Source: Spirodela intermedia (lineage: Eukaryota > Streptophyta > Magnoliopsida > Alismatales > Araceae). Taken from it: 64,000 nucleotides of DNA. How positions within the stretch are numbered: position 1 is the first letter of the stretch; the number at the start of each line of letters is the position of its first letter. Shown in pieces: positions 1 to 28,200 of the stretch. The stretch covers positions 1,488,001-1,552,000 of the forward strand of contig LR746272.1 in NCBI GenBank assembly GCA_902729315.2, written 5' to 3'. Position numbers and translations under genes: made by a program. The notes beneath the pieces are model-generated. The model made no database searches. It saw nothing but the letters and a program-made list of their open reading frames with translations, and was not told the origin of the DNA.

Positions 1-1820
1 TGGTTCTTTGGGCTTTCCGAGAGGACTCGGAGAGAACCCGGTTGGGCCGGGTCGGAGTAGACCAGGTGCGGATCGCCTGCTGAAGAAGAAAGAGGAAGAG
101 GGTGATTTCGTCCGATCGTACGAAAAGGGTCTCACGGCACTGCCCCATTGGAAGTGACCGTTAGTTCCGGCCTCCTGACTCTCTCTCTCACACACTCTCT
201 CTCTCATCTCTCTCTCGCGCTGAGCTTCTGTCCGACCCCCGTCGCTCGATTGTCACAGTAATCCCCTCGATTTCCCTCTTCTCTCTCTCTCTCGCAAGAC
301 GCGGGAAATCGTGGGATCCGAACGCGTCGTCAACCCCACCGCCTTCAAGCTATAGATGATGATCTGTTGGAGCAGCGTCGTGGCTACCGTCTGGTAGTAT
401 TGTTACGAAGATCGACGGAAATTGTGGCTGGTAATCCCTTATTTCCCGCTTCATCTGGCCCCCCTCCGCTTCCAGGTTCTTTTTTTTTAAGGCCTGGTTT
501 ATCTCCGAGCTCGATTCGTTTGCGATCATGGTCGTTGGTTGGAATGCGGAACTGTGAGAATAAGAACTGGGTTGGGAGTTGACGATTCTGGTCAATTTGC
601 TATTTTGATGAACTGACCCTGTGGAGCGATACAACGTGGGCAAGCTTTGGGGACAATCTCTGACTCTCCCCACCTCCCCTCCCCCCCGCCGATCCACTTC
701 CCTGATACCAACGAAATTGGAGAAATTCCTTGGCTTAGGTTTTTGATATTATCCTGGTGGCGAATAATTAGCTTCTGGTCGGGCAAGGCGGGTTGCCTGC
801 CGAAGCTGCTCAGTGAAGAGACAGTATGAAAAGACAAAAAAAAGCATATACTGCGACGTAAAACGAGCATATAAAGTGCTGTCGGTAAATTACAAGGTAA
901 CCAAAGTGCAGCCCCGGAGTACAGCCACCTCATATTTTTTCGTTAGATCTCCCTTTTGGAGATTAACGTCATGTGGACATTTTCTATCTTTTTTAGCTCT
1001 ATAATTTCTTGTTTGATTTTTTTCAGTGAAATTTTCTCCTTAATTGGAGATTATCTGTTTATCTTCCTTGCCTGGTAGTTTGATTGGATCATATGTTTTC
1101 TTGTGGGCTTTGACGACGCCTGTTTCATTCACCAGCTGCAATAAAAATAGGTCTGCGTCACTCCATTGCTGTTTCCCCAACGCCTACACCTGTGGGGATG
1201 ATCGATTTATCTATATGTTTTGATGCTCTATGAGTAGCACGCATCGTTCAGAGACATAAGGGAAGCATCAAAGTTGTATCTATGTTATATAGTCAATAAT
1301 ATATGGTTCAGAAAGAAAGAAAACGAAAAATCTAAAACTAAGGAAAAGTGGTTCCTACACTTAGTCTGTCTCAGCCACCACTTCCATACTGATGAAAGTT
1401 CTCATAAAATGGTAGGAGTGAGTTCCTAGAACAGCGGATCACTTATGCATATAATGACTTTATATTTCTTCTAACCATACATTTAATCGTTAGTGTATTT
1501 GTAAAAATACGAAAACCATCTTTTGTGCCTTCTAGTGTACTGATGTTTTGTTTGTTTGGTTAAAGACTGGGTATTGTTTATCGGGCTGTGTATGAAGTTA
1601 TGAGTGATCACTTAATTGCTACCAATCAAAGTAAAAGTAAGTTTCATTCTTATGATAAGTACCTGTGTGAGATATGCATGATTTTTTCTATGATTTGCAG
1701 CTTTTTATGTTTTGAAATGATTTTATAGTATTAGTAAATAGCAGATATACTCTTCCTTACGCCATTTTCCTCTTTTTCTGCTTTCTTCTGGTGCTGATTT
1801 AGGTATATAACAAATCTGAA
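1..1820 (+). promoter_or_regulatory. Upstream region and 5' UTR of CCZ1
   Basis: No protein-coding gene is supported here. Positions 180-300 are rich in CT microsatellite sequence typical of a plant core promoter or leader. The coding exon of CCZ1 is preceded by a splice acceptor (AG at 1801-1802) 18 bases before its ATG, so a non-coding first exon must lie upstream, probably within about 200-480, followed by an intron of more than 1 kb. The exact donor could not be fixed. The short ORFs in this stretch have no recognisable content. Confidence 0.55.
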
Positions 1821-3173
1821 ATGGGTTTATCATCTGGAACGATTGTCAATGAGGGGGTCCAATTTTGTGTTTTTGACTTGAAAAGGGGTCAGCACGAAGG
1901 AGAAGAAGTTGACAAGATATTATACTTCTTTCCTTTTGATTGCCCTTATTCAGTGCAGCTTTCTGTAATTGGACTTAGCGAAGGACTCATCACATTCACA
2001 AGGTCAGTAGTTCCATCTGATCTTAACAAAGTTTCTGATGAGCTGACCCTGCCAGCAAAAACTTTTCTATGGTTTTGATGGGAAGTCAACTACATTGACT
2101 AGCAGGGCAAGAATATTAATGCCATGTGATTTTTTTCCACTTATATTAACAGCAAGAGAGAGAGAGAGAGAGAGAGGGAGAGTTGCTTGCAAGCCTAGGG
2201 CATGTTCCAGCTATAATATTCCGTTTCCTATAGGTTGCACTTACCGTATTAAATCAACCTATACAGGTTGAGTAAGAAGTTTTTTTATCTATTTAAATAT
2301 TGAAATCTGTCTTGGATTGATATTAGTCGTCTCTATGCCTTTCTAACTCCTTTCTGATATAACGCCCAAATTTTTGATATTTATGCATTCGCCCTTCTAA
2401 TATCGGGCTTAAAGAGATCTAGGTATGACATTGGAATCTAAAAGCCCATCTACATGCAGAATGACGTTTTGACATTTTCAAAAGAAAATTTATGATTAAG
2501 TTGACAGAAAAAATTATAACTGTAACTCCTCGGTTTTAAGCTTGTTAAGTAATACTCCTGTATTGAATAAGATAAATACCTACTTCATAATTTTAGATGG
2601 GCCTACTCTGCTCATTGTCAATTGATTGTTATCCAATCAATACGGTCAATCAACTTAATCTTATCTACCCATCTGGCCGCGGCCCAATCTTTGCCATGCC
2701 ATTTAGAGGGCTGTAGTTTGTAGTAGTGTAACACTGATTATGAATACCTGAAAACGGAGATAAAAAAAATTGATGGCTTGTCAGATGATGTTTGGAATGA
2801 ATGGAGCGACTGAATTTTTAGATACTAGAATTGTTCAACTGGATAGGCTGGCTACTTCTTTACGTTTCGTTAAAGATGAATAACGTTAGTCAATCTTGCA
2901 AGGATCGATCCCTAGAATGGTATCCGTGTACATAACATTAGTCAATCTTGCAAGGTCTCCGCGTACATATATTCTTAAAAAATGTTTTATAGAGTCTTTT
3001 AAAGAGCTCATTGGCCCTATATTTGCATATTCTTCTTTCTTTATTTTTAATACATAGGCATTAATATCCATTTTCAAAAAAAACTCAGTGACTCGACCAA
3101 TTGATGACACTCAATTGGTGGAGGCATGTGCATGTCAGTCATGGTTAAGAATATCTATCTATCTATCTATCTA

Positions 3174-3222
<49 letters not shown>

Positions 3223-6200
3223 GATAAGCCAGGCCCAGGCTTAACCCCCAGTGATTCAGGGTCACCAATAGATACAACAGGTTATCTTGCCAAATCCATT
3301 AAATGAGCTATCGATGAATTTCCTGATTGATTTATAAACGGAACTCCGGGTGTACCAATTAAAATGTATCACTGTCAAATTTTAAATACACCTTCTATCT
3401 CATATGGGAGCCGAGAGTTTGTGAGTAATTTATCTCACTATTTTTTTCAAAAAGAAAAAGGTACCTATGAGCATCCTTTCAAAAGTACATTTTCATATTA
3501 GTATCACTTGAAGAAAGTTTTCTTTTGCACAACTCTGCCAAGAAGAACCATAAATGCTCCAGTCATTCATAAATTATAAAGGCGTTCTTCCCTATTTCTG
3601 TTTATGCTTAGAGTATAGTAATCGTTTAGAAATTTAACTATTTTCATCCAGAATTTTCTCTCCGGAAGCACCTTGTGAAGTTATAGAGGCGGAAAGACAC
3701 ACCCATGTGTTTTATCAGGCTGAGCCAGATATATGGATGGTGATGGTATGTCTAAATTTCTTATTAGAAGTATTTTCATGGATTCCTCCCCTAAGGTTAA
3801 TGTATTAACTGATTAGTAGGTCAAATGCTATGTGCTCAGTCCTTTTTTTTAAAATGAATCAGTGCTTCTTAGAGAGGTTGGAATATGGATGGTAACCAAT
3901 ACTTTACTATTGATCATTCATATAACTAAATTTGGGTAACATTGTACTTCGTTGCATCCTTCATGCAGCTTTTTACATCACACTTACCTGCTAGCATTTC
4001 TATGGGTAGTGCTTTTATGGGCTGTACATGTTTTCCTTTTTGTCTTAATTTGTTTTCTCAGACTAAGTTTTTCGTCAGTTCAGAAGCAGTACATCAAAGT
4101 ATCTGATCCAAATTAACCTCCACCGGGATACTGATTCCCAGATTCAGGTTGTGGCACTTTTGCGCTTGTCGTATTGAAATTCCGTGACCCATTTGAGCCA
4201 AATCCAAATCTAGCCCAGGGACACCCTTCATATGATGCAGAAGAAAGGTTCTCAGATTCAGGCTCAGATGCAATGTTATATTTTGACCTTGTAAACTCCC
4301 ATTGACTCCTAACATTTTTGGAATTAAGGATGATAGTGCAGATCTCTGTCACTAATTAACCATGCATTCATAGTCGAAAGGTTTTCTGCTGCCATAAGTC
4401 TGTGGTTGAGTCGTCTGAATTTCTGTAATTTTATTTATTCTACAGTCTCGTGATATCCTGCATTTTTCTGAATTCTAACTATAAATATTTTCATTTTACC
4501 CTAGATAGTTGAAAAGAATAAGGACACTGAGCATGTTTGGCGCTGTGATGGATTGCGGGTTGTCCTCAAGGAAGTGCATTCCCTTTTTGTGATGTTTTAT
4601 GGACCTCTACAGTCTCTACTTGATAAGCAGCCCAGTGGTGATCTTGCAAGGAGTCATTTATATTCTTTCGTCACTGATTATTTGACTGGTATGATAGCTC
4701 CGTTTACATTGTTCCACGAAAATGACGGATATTTCCGCTCAAATTCTTTATAATTTCGTTTTTACTGCGTGAAAATTGTGTGCTTATGCACATTTTTTAA
4801 TGCAGCTTGAGGGATGAAATCACTTGTTTCATTTTTTTACCGTTGCCTTAACTAAACCTGAAACTCTATAATTTTACTCTTTACGAGAAACACTACGCCT
4901 TTTTCAGTCCACAAATAAATAAATAAATATTTCAATGATGATTATTTTTTTCATGCTTTTGTTCGTTCTAATATCGCAGCATAGAAAACATCTTTTTTGA
5001 TGTCCAAATTCTTATGCAGATTTTCATGTGGGAAAGAAATTCCAGTTGCCTTCCTTCCGTGAAAGTCTGGGAGAGCGAGGAACTATTCAAATGTTGACAA
5101 TAGAACGAGAAGTAGCCATCGAAGTTCAGGTGTGATTAAACTTAAACATTTACGTTTCGGAGCATGTTGCCTTCTCAATGATTTGATGAATTTCTCTGTA
5201 CATTAGCGTAGTCGTTTAGAAAAATAAAACAGAAAACTTACAATAGAGGAAAGAATGTGCATCATATAACCTGCTTAATCGTGTGATGGTGCACAATTTA
5301 TCCCTTAAATTTTGGAAAAAAATGCTCCTCCCAATACTAAACTGTGGGTTTGCATAGAGCTTATTATTCCAAAATACATGGCTAAATAAGGGAATAAATT
5401 AGGTGATATCAATAGATATGCCTAGATACATAAATAGCGAATTGTACATGTGCTGTTGACAATTGTTGGTGATTTTTGACGAAGGCTTCGTTGACAAGTT
5501 ATATTTAGCAGTACATCTTGTGTGGATAATAATCCCTAGAAGATCAGTTCCTAACTCTTTCTAGGCAATGTAAGACCCTGGTGTTTCAGATGGTATTCGT
5601 TTGATTTCATGACTATTATTCGAGATTGCTGTCCAAGATTTTTAAAATATTTGTGAGATGAGGAAAGTGGAAACAAAAGACCATTTGGCATGGTGGCCAA
5701 CAAAAAAAATATTCATATTTAGAACCTAAAAATAATCCTTCTGTTTGTTTTCCCCTTTCTAAAATGTGTCTGCATGTCTTTCTTTCTTTTTCTTTTTTTT
5801 TTTTGCTTTTATTAGATTTCTTTCATGTCTTAAATTTCACGATCAGATCGTTTCTTATTGATCTTGACAGAACTTGTCTTGTAGTCACTCGTTACAGTTT
5901 TAGAATCATGTGCTGGAAGGAGTGCCATGTTCAGCTCGCTTGTCTTATTTCAGAACCTGCTGGTGTCGTCAACCCTTTCTCCTGTACGGTTGTATTTCCT
6001 TTTACTAACTCCTTTACCTGTTATTTGTAGTGCATCTACAGATATTGATGTGCAGATGGAATCCTATGCGTTGATAAATATTATGATATTGAATATTACC
6101 ATCGGCATCTCGCTGAATAACATGTAACTTTCATTTGCCAGGATGACACTGTAAACGTGTTTGCATATGCTGTTATGAGGTTGACGCCACAGGCTTTATC

Positions 6201-7654
6201 CTTGGGTACAAATTCTTGGTCTTATTTGCGTAGAGGTCCTTCTCCTAATGTCACAAATCTCTCTCCACTGTCAACCACATCAGCTTCTTTAGAAGACCAT
6301 CAACACAGATCCAATGATAGTTCCTCCGGAAATCAAGACCCTAATTACAATGTTCCAAGGGCTTTACAGCGTGAAAAATGGTCCAAGGGTAAGGACGGTT
6401 TTCTTGTCACCGATATCTGGCTAAAAGAATCAGGCAGTTCAATTGCTGCAAACCCATCTGTATGGCTAAAACAAGCTGAGCAGCGCATGTTTCTTCTCAT
6501 ATATCAGCACAGGAGTATGACAGTGGTACTACTCGTGCCTGTCAATTCATTGAGCAATGGGGAAAAAGATTTGCCCATGTTGAAGCAGCAAGTTATCGAA
6601 AATGTAGGTCCCCTTCCCTTACAAAGTTTTTTATATTGTCTTGTACGAAAGTGGATTCCATTTTTCGTTTCACGTTGAAGGAACGTCGTATGGATGGAGA
6701 ACTCTCAAGTGAGATCTCATATCCACGATTTTCTGTTGCGAACTGATGAAATCGCCCCATATTCGCAAACAATATTCGCTTTGTATTTTATGGCCCCTGT
6801 TTTTCGTTTCATTATTGAAAATCCTGGTCAATATTGACCAATTGTGCCAAACGTGTTAGCTACCCTGGTGTGTTCATCGTCATATAAGCCTGGTCACCTT
6901 GATTATTTTCATGATATACATAGTTTTCCGTCTATGTGCTAATTTATTAACATCTTCCTGAGATTGTGCTAAGAGATGTATTCATAATTTATGAACATGC
7001 GGTTTTCCATGAGAGTGGTAACCAGGCAGTTGTAAAGTGGTGCCTGAAGCCTGTTTTTCTTAGAGAAAAACGGTGATTAGCTTCCTGCTCTGGTTTGATT
7101 TTTCGACAAAATTTTATCTTATCACACCTACATTCTGAATGCTGTGCTGGGAGGAAAACGATACTATGTTCTTCCCTAATTTTTCAGGCTGCTCAGAAAA
7201 TCGTAAGGGTTGAAGAAAGATTATCTAAAGGATGGCCCGGCGAAAATGCTAATCATGTCAAGGGCTATCGCTACTTACTTTTGGACACGGATCATAATAT
7301 ATCCAGAGCATCGCCACCAGGAAAAGTTGCGACTCTTACAAAAGTACGTAAATTAATGGCATTATTGCTTGTTCTTCTTGGATGGTGTAGCTTGAGTTGA
7401 TTGATAATCGAACCCAGTGCATCTAATTTTGCAGGACCGGATTTTGTATTACCATCAATATTTTTACTCAGATCTCGAATTTCATCTTTTGTCTCCCAAG
7501 CTTCATTAGATGCGCACAATTGTTCATTTGTCTCCAGGAACTGACTGATACTACAGAAACAAAAAAAATAAAACAGTCGGTTACGTAAACATAAAATAAA
7601 TTCATGTTAATGAAAGCACAAAGGCATAGTGCTATGTTTTTGGGGAACATCAAA

Positions 7655-7689
<35 letters not shown>

Positions 7690-8635
7690 TGGTCAAGCTT
7701 GGATTATCCTGCGTGAAGATGAACCAGTCAGAATAAAAGGTCTGCAAGCTCCATTTTATAGACTTTACAAGCAGCATCTCCGCAGACTCTGCCACTTCCT
7801 CTCTTTCAGATCTCGTCTACACGGTTGGCCATCCTCCTGCATACTCACAATATCGTCATGAGATCGACTCGTCATCATTCTTATCATTAGATTGTGCCCA
7901 TAATACAATGTCTTTTGAATGTCAATGCTAGAAAGGCATCATAATGTCAAGAAGCTCCACTGAACCAAACCCACCTTTCGTTTAAAGCTTCTGGAGCCAT
8001 CGGATTGAAGACGTTATCATTTTCTTTGTGTGATGATCGTTTTTTCAAATCCAGGAGCAGATGATTTCTCACATCTCCTTGGCTGGCGATGTATACAATA
8101 GAGTGATTTTACTCCCTTTTGTTGTGGTTCATCTTCTTTCTCACCGAGGAACGCTTCTGATTTCTGACAGGACTCCCTGCTCGCCCTGAATAAGCTCAGA
8201 AAAGAGATCGATCTTGAGAAGAATAGGGCAGAAAGGAGCGACTCTAAGCGTGAAAAAGATGTGGAAGTTTGCGTGAGGGCAAGGAATAATGCCTGGATCA
8301 TCGCCCGCATGTCAAGAGGCAAGGAGCTTTACATGGTGTTAGATAAAGCCAACGAGACAATTCTCTTCGCATCTGATGCCGTCGAGAAGTTCAGCAACCG
8401 GTAATCTCTCCTTTTATTCCCAAATATCATGCTCACTGGACTAATCTAATCCATAAGAACCGACAAGTCTGGTGTCTGCCCAGTGCCATAAATTCTTGGG
8501 CTTTGGTAATCGACGACCGGATGAGAAGTGGGTCCATGTGTTCTATGTCACGATCTCAGTTCTTCTGATTCAACCTAATTTTTTTGTGGTCAAAACCTCG
8601 GCAGGTACTGTGATGGAGCTTTCTCTTTGGATTAG
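1821..8635 (+). CDS. CCZ1: Vacuolar fusion protein CCZ1 homologue (eight coding exons)
   Basis: CCZ1 pairs with MON1 to form the exchange factor that activates Rab7-type GTPases on late endosomes, driving fusion with the vacuole. Coding exons: 1821-2002, 3652-3745, 4505-4688, 5020-5129, 6142-6603, 7188-7343, 8171-8400 and 8605-8635. All have GT/AG borders and join into one frame of 483 codons (482 residues plus stop), close to plant CCZ1 length. Recognisable features are the N-terminal longin-like start with the FDLKRGQHEGEE stretch, then the SVIGLSEGLITFTR segment, PDIWMVM, YLTDFHVGKKFQLPSFRE, and the C-terminal SRGKELYMVLDKANETI region ending YCDGAFSLD. The ATG at 1821 is the first in frame after the 5' UTR splice acceptor. 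Intron 6 carries a run of 28 A residues and intron 1 a long AT repeat. Family assignment is by remembered similarity; I am confident of it. Confidence 0.93.
3153..3222. repeat. (ATCT)n followed by (AT)n microsatellite
   Basis: About six ATCT units run into more than twenty AT units inside the first coding intron of CCZ1. Confidence 0.95.
7658..7685. repeat. Poly(A) tract in CCZ1 intron
   Basis: An uninterrupted run of 28 adenines. It could be the tail of an old retroposed sequence or simple slippage; no flanking duplication was recognised. Confidence 0.9.
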
Positions 8636-8748
8636 AGACAATATCACCCGGTTTCAAAGAGGATTTTCGCCATGTAAACAGGTAATAATGATTATGATGC
8701 TTGGCCCACACCGCTGGATTTCTGGACTCGCATCATGCACATATCTGC

Positions 8749-8750
<2 letters not shown>

Positions 8751-8783
<33 letters not shown>
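8751..8783. repeat. (GA)n microsatellite after CCZ1
   Basis: About 16 GA units lie 115 bases past the CCZ1 stop, probably in the 3' UTR. Confidence 0.9.
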
Positions 8784-8785
<2 letters not shown>

Positions 8786-9150
8786 GGGGTGTTGTCACGG
8801 AGTTGACTTTGGGGGATGACTGCATGGCAAGATAGACCGATTCTTGACTTTTGGGTTTTGACTCTATCAAAAACTGGGAAGGCACTGGATCAGGTCAAAA
8901 TTATGCTTATTTTTCTTTGGGGCATTTTACTTTTTTAGCTCATAAACTGGTGGAGTTGTAGATAAATTGTTCTTTCTTCTCTTGGGCTTTGTTGTCCCCA
9001 CGAATTATCCGCTTCTTAGCCGTTCAACACTGTGCTACCTACGATTCAACAAAAATCCTATTTTAATTCATTTTATTTAAACATTATAATACCCACTTAT
9101 TGATTAAATTAAAGGTTATTTTTCTGTCTAATGTTACTGTCTCTGCGTGT

Positions 9151-9194
<44 letters not shown>

Positions 9195-9430
9195 ACATTT
9201 GGGTTTTTTGGGAGAATAAAAACTTTTTAAAGTCAGGCTAAATAATAACCAACCCTTTTTAAAATAATTAAAATCGATCTCATTGTAATGCCAAGACTGA
9301 AGAAAAACAGCCCGATAAATAATCAGAGGTTATTCCAGTTTTAAAATTGGAATATCCCAATCTAGTAAAGGATCCGAGAAGTTAAAAAGGTCAGGTCCAT
9401 CCATCTTCTCACCAAAATGCGGCAGTTGCT

Positions 9431-9630
9431 CAGATGGAGATTCTTTGATTTTTGCCGAATCTAGCAAAAATGGGTTTTTTCTTTCCACCATTAATTCATC
9501 GATTTTGAGGAAAAAGATGGAGTACCCAGCTTTGGTCAGATGGAGATTCTTTGAGTTTGCTTAATCTAGCAAAAATGGGGCTTTTTTATCACCATTAATT
9601 CAGCCATTTTGAGGAAGATGATGTAATACC
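9431..9630. repeat. Tandem direct repeat, two units of about 95 bases
   Basis: Units 9431-9527 and 9537-9630 share the order: CAGATGGAGATTCTTTGA, ATCTAGCAAAAATGGG, a T tract, ACCATTAATTCA, then ATTTTGAGGAA and a final ATACC/GTACC end. They differ by scattered substitutions and small gaps. Confidence 0.85.
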
Positions 9631-9673
9631 GATAACATTTCTTCGGAGATCAGAGACTACTAAATTAATGGTG

Positions 9674-10019
9674 CATGGAAACCAAGCTGAAAATCCGTAC
9701 AGAAGATCCGCCCGCCCAGCGCCAGAACGCACCGCGATCCCACGGTTGACTGAATCAGTGGTCTAGAGAGAGAGAGAGAACACTTCGCATATTCATCGCT
9801 TTGCAGCGGCAAGTGTTGACTGAATCAATGATCTCTAAAAAATGAGGATTATTTGTCACATTTAACACCTTGCTGTTTATAATCTTGCTATATTTAACAC
9901 GTTGGAAACATTCCATGGTAACCAAGCTGAAAATCCGTACAGAAGATCCGCCCGCTCGGCGCCAGAACGCACAGCGATCGCACGGTTGACTAAACCGATG
10001 GTCTCTAGAGAGAGAGAGA
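9674..10019. repeat. Dispersed direct repeat, two units of about 105 bases
   Basis: Units 9674-9778 and 9914-10019 both run CATGG-AACCAAGCTGAAAATCC, then GTACAGAAGATCCGCCCGC, GCGCCAGAACGCAC, GCGATC-CACGGTTGACT and end in a GA tract. About 135 bases of unrelated sequence separate them. Identity is high, so the duplication looks recent. Confidence 0.88.
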
Positions 10020-10463
10020 CACACACACACACACAGACAAAGAGTCCTCGTTGCTGACGCCAGCAGACCTACCAGAGCCGAGGAATGAGGGTTTCTGTTC
10101 GGAAAAGAATCGTACTTGAACGGCAGGCCCCAAGAACGGAAGGTGGGCGGAGGAGAGAGGAGAGAGAAAGGCGGACCTGGGAAGGCGGCTGGCGGCTGAA
10201 AAGGAGATCTGCTTGCTCATCCGCGGAAAAGAGGAAGGTGGGATCCGCTGACGATGGCTTCAGAATATCAAAAGCAAGGAGGCAGATTCCTCCCTGTGGA
10301 TGCTTTTTCTTCAATAATGGCCGCACCCAAGTAGAAAGAACAGCGCCGAAGCATCGTGACAAAGATAGCATCACAGGGGGAGGACGAGAGGACGGATGAA
10401 TGCCATGGTAGTAGTGTTACAGGAAGAATCGGTAGATGGGGAAGAGGAGCGGAGGAGGGTAGG

Positions 10464-11454
10464 TCAGAAGAATCTGGCCCTCTCGGGTATCCCCTTCCTC
10501 TTGCTCAGTCTCCTTCCTGCCGAGGATTCCGGAGGGGCTGGCCTCGTGCGGTCCTGGTCGAGGCTGGACGGAGAAGAAGGTGGCGGCCGGTAGCAGACGA
10601 CGGCGGAGGAGGCGCCGCCCTCCAGTGGAGATGAAGGGGAGTCCTCGAGCTCGGAGTTTTCGGGGGACATGGACGGCTTTGGCTCGGAGGAGTCGTTTTC
10701 GCCTTCCATCGCCGCCGCCTGCAACATATTTCCCGAAAGATCCGATCAGGAGATCGATATGACGACGGGAAAGAGGAAGAACGCAAGGAGAGAAGAAATA
10801 AGGGAGGGACGAATGGAGAATATCGTCGAAAGTGGCGATTTCTAATTCGAGACTGGATTTCGTCTGTGTTTTCTTCTTGAAGCATCGCTGGAGGGAGGAG
10901 AGAGATTTCTTCTCACCTTGCAGGCGATCGAGCAGTATCGATTCGGCTCCGGGATCATCCTCCGGCAGATTCCGCAGGGAGATAGTCCATTGCTCGCCGG
11001 AGTCGCGGATTTTGTCTGCCTTTTAGGGTTCAGCAACACAACCTTGGCCCCGTTCACGATAAACGACTGCCCGATCAAACCGCAAAGAACTCAGAACTCC
11101 ATCACAAGGTCCCGAAGGATTTCTTGCACGAACAAGACCAGATCAAACCGAGAGCAGTACCTGGACTTTGGAGCAATCCACGTACTTCTGCAGGTCGCTG
11201 ACGCGGATGACGTCCTGGTAGACGTAGCGACGGATCTGGAGGAACTTGTGCCCGTCGTGGGGATTCTCCGGGGCCGACGAGAGAGACGACCAGCAGTGAA
11301 GGCACATGGACTTTCCACAATCCAGGCAGTACGTGTTGACCTCGCTCTTCTTCAACTCCCCGTGGTGCTGGCAAAGGCCGAAGAACGTCGACCTCAGGAG
11401 CAGAGAGAGCCAACGGGGTTTCTTCATCTTCCTCGGCTTCGCCTGAAGATCCAT
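10464..11454 (-). CDS. PLATZ-family zinc-dependent DNA-binding protein (three exons)
   Basis: PLATZ proteins are plant-specific nuclear factors that bind A/T-rich DNA in a zinc-dependent way and act mainly as repressors. Exons on the minus strand: 11454-11161, 11066-10917 and 10718-10464; borders are GT/AG and the frame joins to about 232 residues, a normal length. Exon 1 encodes KKPRWLSLLLRSTFFGLCQHH followed by the Cys/His pattern with YCLDCGKSMCLHC and HDGHKFLQIRRYVYQDVIRV. Exon 2 starts SFIVNGAKVVLLNPK and holds a second Cys cluster, CGICRR and YCSIACK. Exon 3 is acidic and Ser/Pro-rich and ends with the basic GRRLSKRKGIPERARFF tail typical of the family. The start used is the MDLQAK methionine; an in-frame methionine ten codons upstream (11484) is possible, and a short upstream exon cannot be excluded. 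Confidence 0.9.
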
Positions 11455-12066
11455 CACAGAGAGAAACCACAGATTACGCTCCACGGCGGCGTTCGGCGAG
11501 AAGTTACGATCGAGGAGGGAGAAGCAGAGAGCTGTCCTACCATTTCCTCGCTTAGGAAGTCATCTCGATGGCAGAAGAGACCTTCATCAGAGTGCAGGAG
11601 ACCCCGCCGCCGATCGCCTCGGAGGGGTTCCGTTTATACTGCTTGAAAACTTACGAAGGGGAAGACGGCGGGAAGGTGAAGTAATCCTGACCGTCCAATT
11701 TGGGATTCAAAACGATCTCTGAAAGATCTGAGCGGCCGCTTCGGGGCGCCACAGTATCCGGGCCATCCCTTCCGGCGACCGTTATACACACGTGGGCGAC
11801 TAACCAGTGAGCCTCCAGACGCCAGCCCAATAGAGAATCGGGGGCCCATTTCATTATCCAGCCCATTAACTGCCGCCAACCGTTGACCCAAATAGTCTGA
11901 AGACAAAATAATAAATAATAAACGGATTATTTCTGTTATAATTACAGGTATTGATGAATGACTCAAAGAAATTAACGATAATTTGATGGGTTTCTTTCCA
12001 TCCCCCGAAAATTGGAGGAAAAATGGTTTTTTTTCGTGGAGGCGCGACCATCCGGCGGCGATAAGG
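11455..12066. promoter_or_regulatory. PLATZ promoter / isoleucyl-tRNA synthetase 3' region
   Basis: Only 612 bases separate the synthetase stop from the PLATZ start, both on the minus strand, so the PLATZ promoter and the synthetase 3' UTR and polyadenylation region must share this stretch. No convincing TATA box or polyadenylation signal was fixed, and the ORFs here are not convincing. Confidence 0.5.
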
Positions 12067-26917
<14,851 letters not shown>

Positions 26918-28140
26918 CTCTAGGAGGGCGACGAACAGAGGAAAAATAAAGACCGAGACCGTACGAGACAGCTTGAAGAAGCCCTAACAGCCATCCCCCT
27001 GGCATCGACGGAACTGAGGAGCGCGGAGCGAGCGGACAGTCTCAGAAGTGACGGGGCGTCCATGCATTGGGGGAGGCGCCGCCGGAGGCGGGGGAGGAAG
27101 GAGTGAGGAAAGGAGTATGCAATTGGACAGAATCGGACGAGACGGATAACGGGCGGCAGGGGCAACTGCTGCCCTCCTTAAGTAGGTTCTGATGGTCCAC
27201 GACGGATAAGGGGTCGCTGGAAGGGGCCGGGGAAGTTGCCCAGCTCGAGTTGGGTCGGAAGAGGAGAGCAAAGGGATCGGGGGCGACCGGTCGCAGCTTC
27301 ACCCGTTTCGTATCAAGTCAAAGCCGGGGGAAAGACGGCTGCTGCTCCGCCGCCGCACGGTTGGAGCAAGTTAAATCAGTGGGGAACTGTAAAAAAGGTG
27401 CAATCTTTATAAACTCGCATTATCTGCTCCGGAGCTACCGACCCTAAATAATCATCTGATAATTATTTAATTGATAAAATTATTCGAATTTTGTTTTGGG
27501 CTTCTCCTAGGATAATTATAAGGCCTCTTCGTTCTAATAGATTCTCGAGCATTTAGAATTAGATTAAAGGTTGCATTTTTATTTTGGAAGTAACCAGTTC
27601 ATGGATTATTGCTCTATTAGGCTTAAAATCAGCAATTACGGGATCATTTCTAAATAAAATGGTTCATCCTTATAAAGTCGTAGGCCATTAGGAGGAAAAT
27701 AAAGTGATTTTCATATAAAGGCCTCCCAAAAATTAATATTTTATTATTTATTTATTTTTATGACGACATTCCAAGATAATATAAACAAAGTGGCCAGATC
27801 TAGCCATTTTTTAAAATAATATTTTGTGATTTAATTATTTTACTTTTACGATGTTGCAAGAGGTGTTGAAACTTCTCAATAAACATCCAAGATTAATGGC
27901 GGGTCCTCGTCCAGTCTTCGAGGTCTATGCGAGGGATTTTTCTATCTTTAATTGATCTCGACTCTCAGAGAGATTTTTTTATATCGACAATATCTTTAAA
28001 AAAAAATAATTCCCTTTATATTTTAAATCCCTGTCGCACACGAAATAAAAATAAATAATTGTTATTACTACTAGTAGGAATACAGAAGGAAAACATAATC
28101 ATTTTTCTAATTTAACCTAGGCATTCGCAGTTTCATGAAA

Positions 28141-28200
28141 TTCTCTCTCTCTCTCTCTCTCTCCCTCTCTCTCTCCCTCTCTCTGTCCCTCTCTCTCTCT
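28141..28200. repeat. (CT)n microsatellite
   Basis: Sixty bases of CT repeat with a few C or G interruptions. Confidence 0.95.

Larger units (their letters stand above)
8636..10463. other. Intergenic region between CCZ1 and PLATZ
   Basis: CCZ1 (plus) and PLATZ (minus) converge here, so this holds both 3' ends. It contains a second GA microsatellite (9154-9192) and two families of roughly 100-base direct repeats described separately. ORFs at 10005-10400 are on both strands, low in complexity and probably PLATZ 3' UTR. No gene is supported. Confidence 0.6.

Noticed and set aside
10005-10400. Overlapping ORFs on both strands downstream of PLATZ
   Set aside because: Low-complexity sequence in a probable 3' UTR; no domain on either strand.
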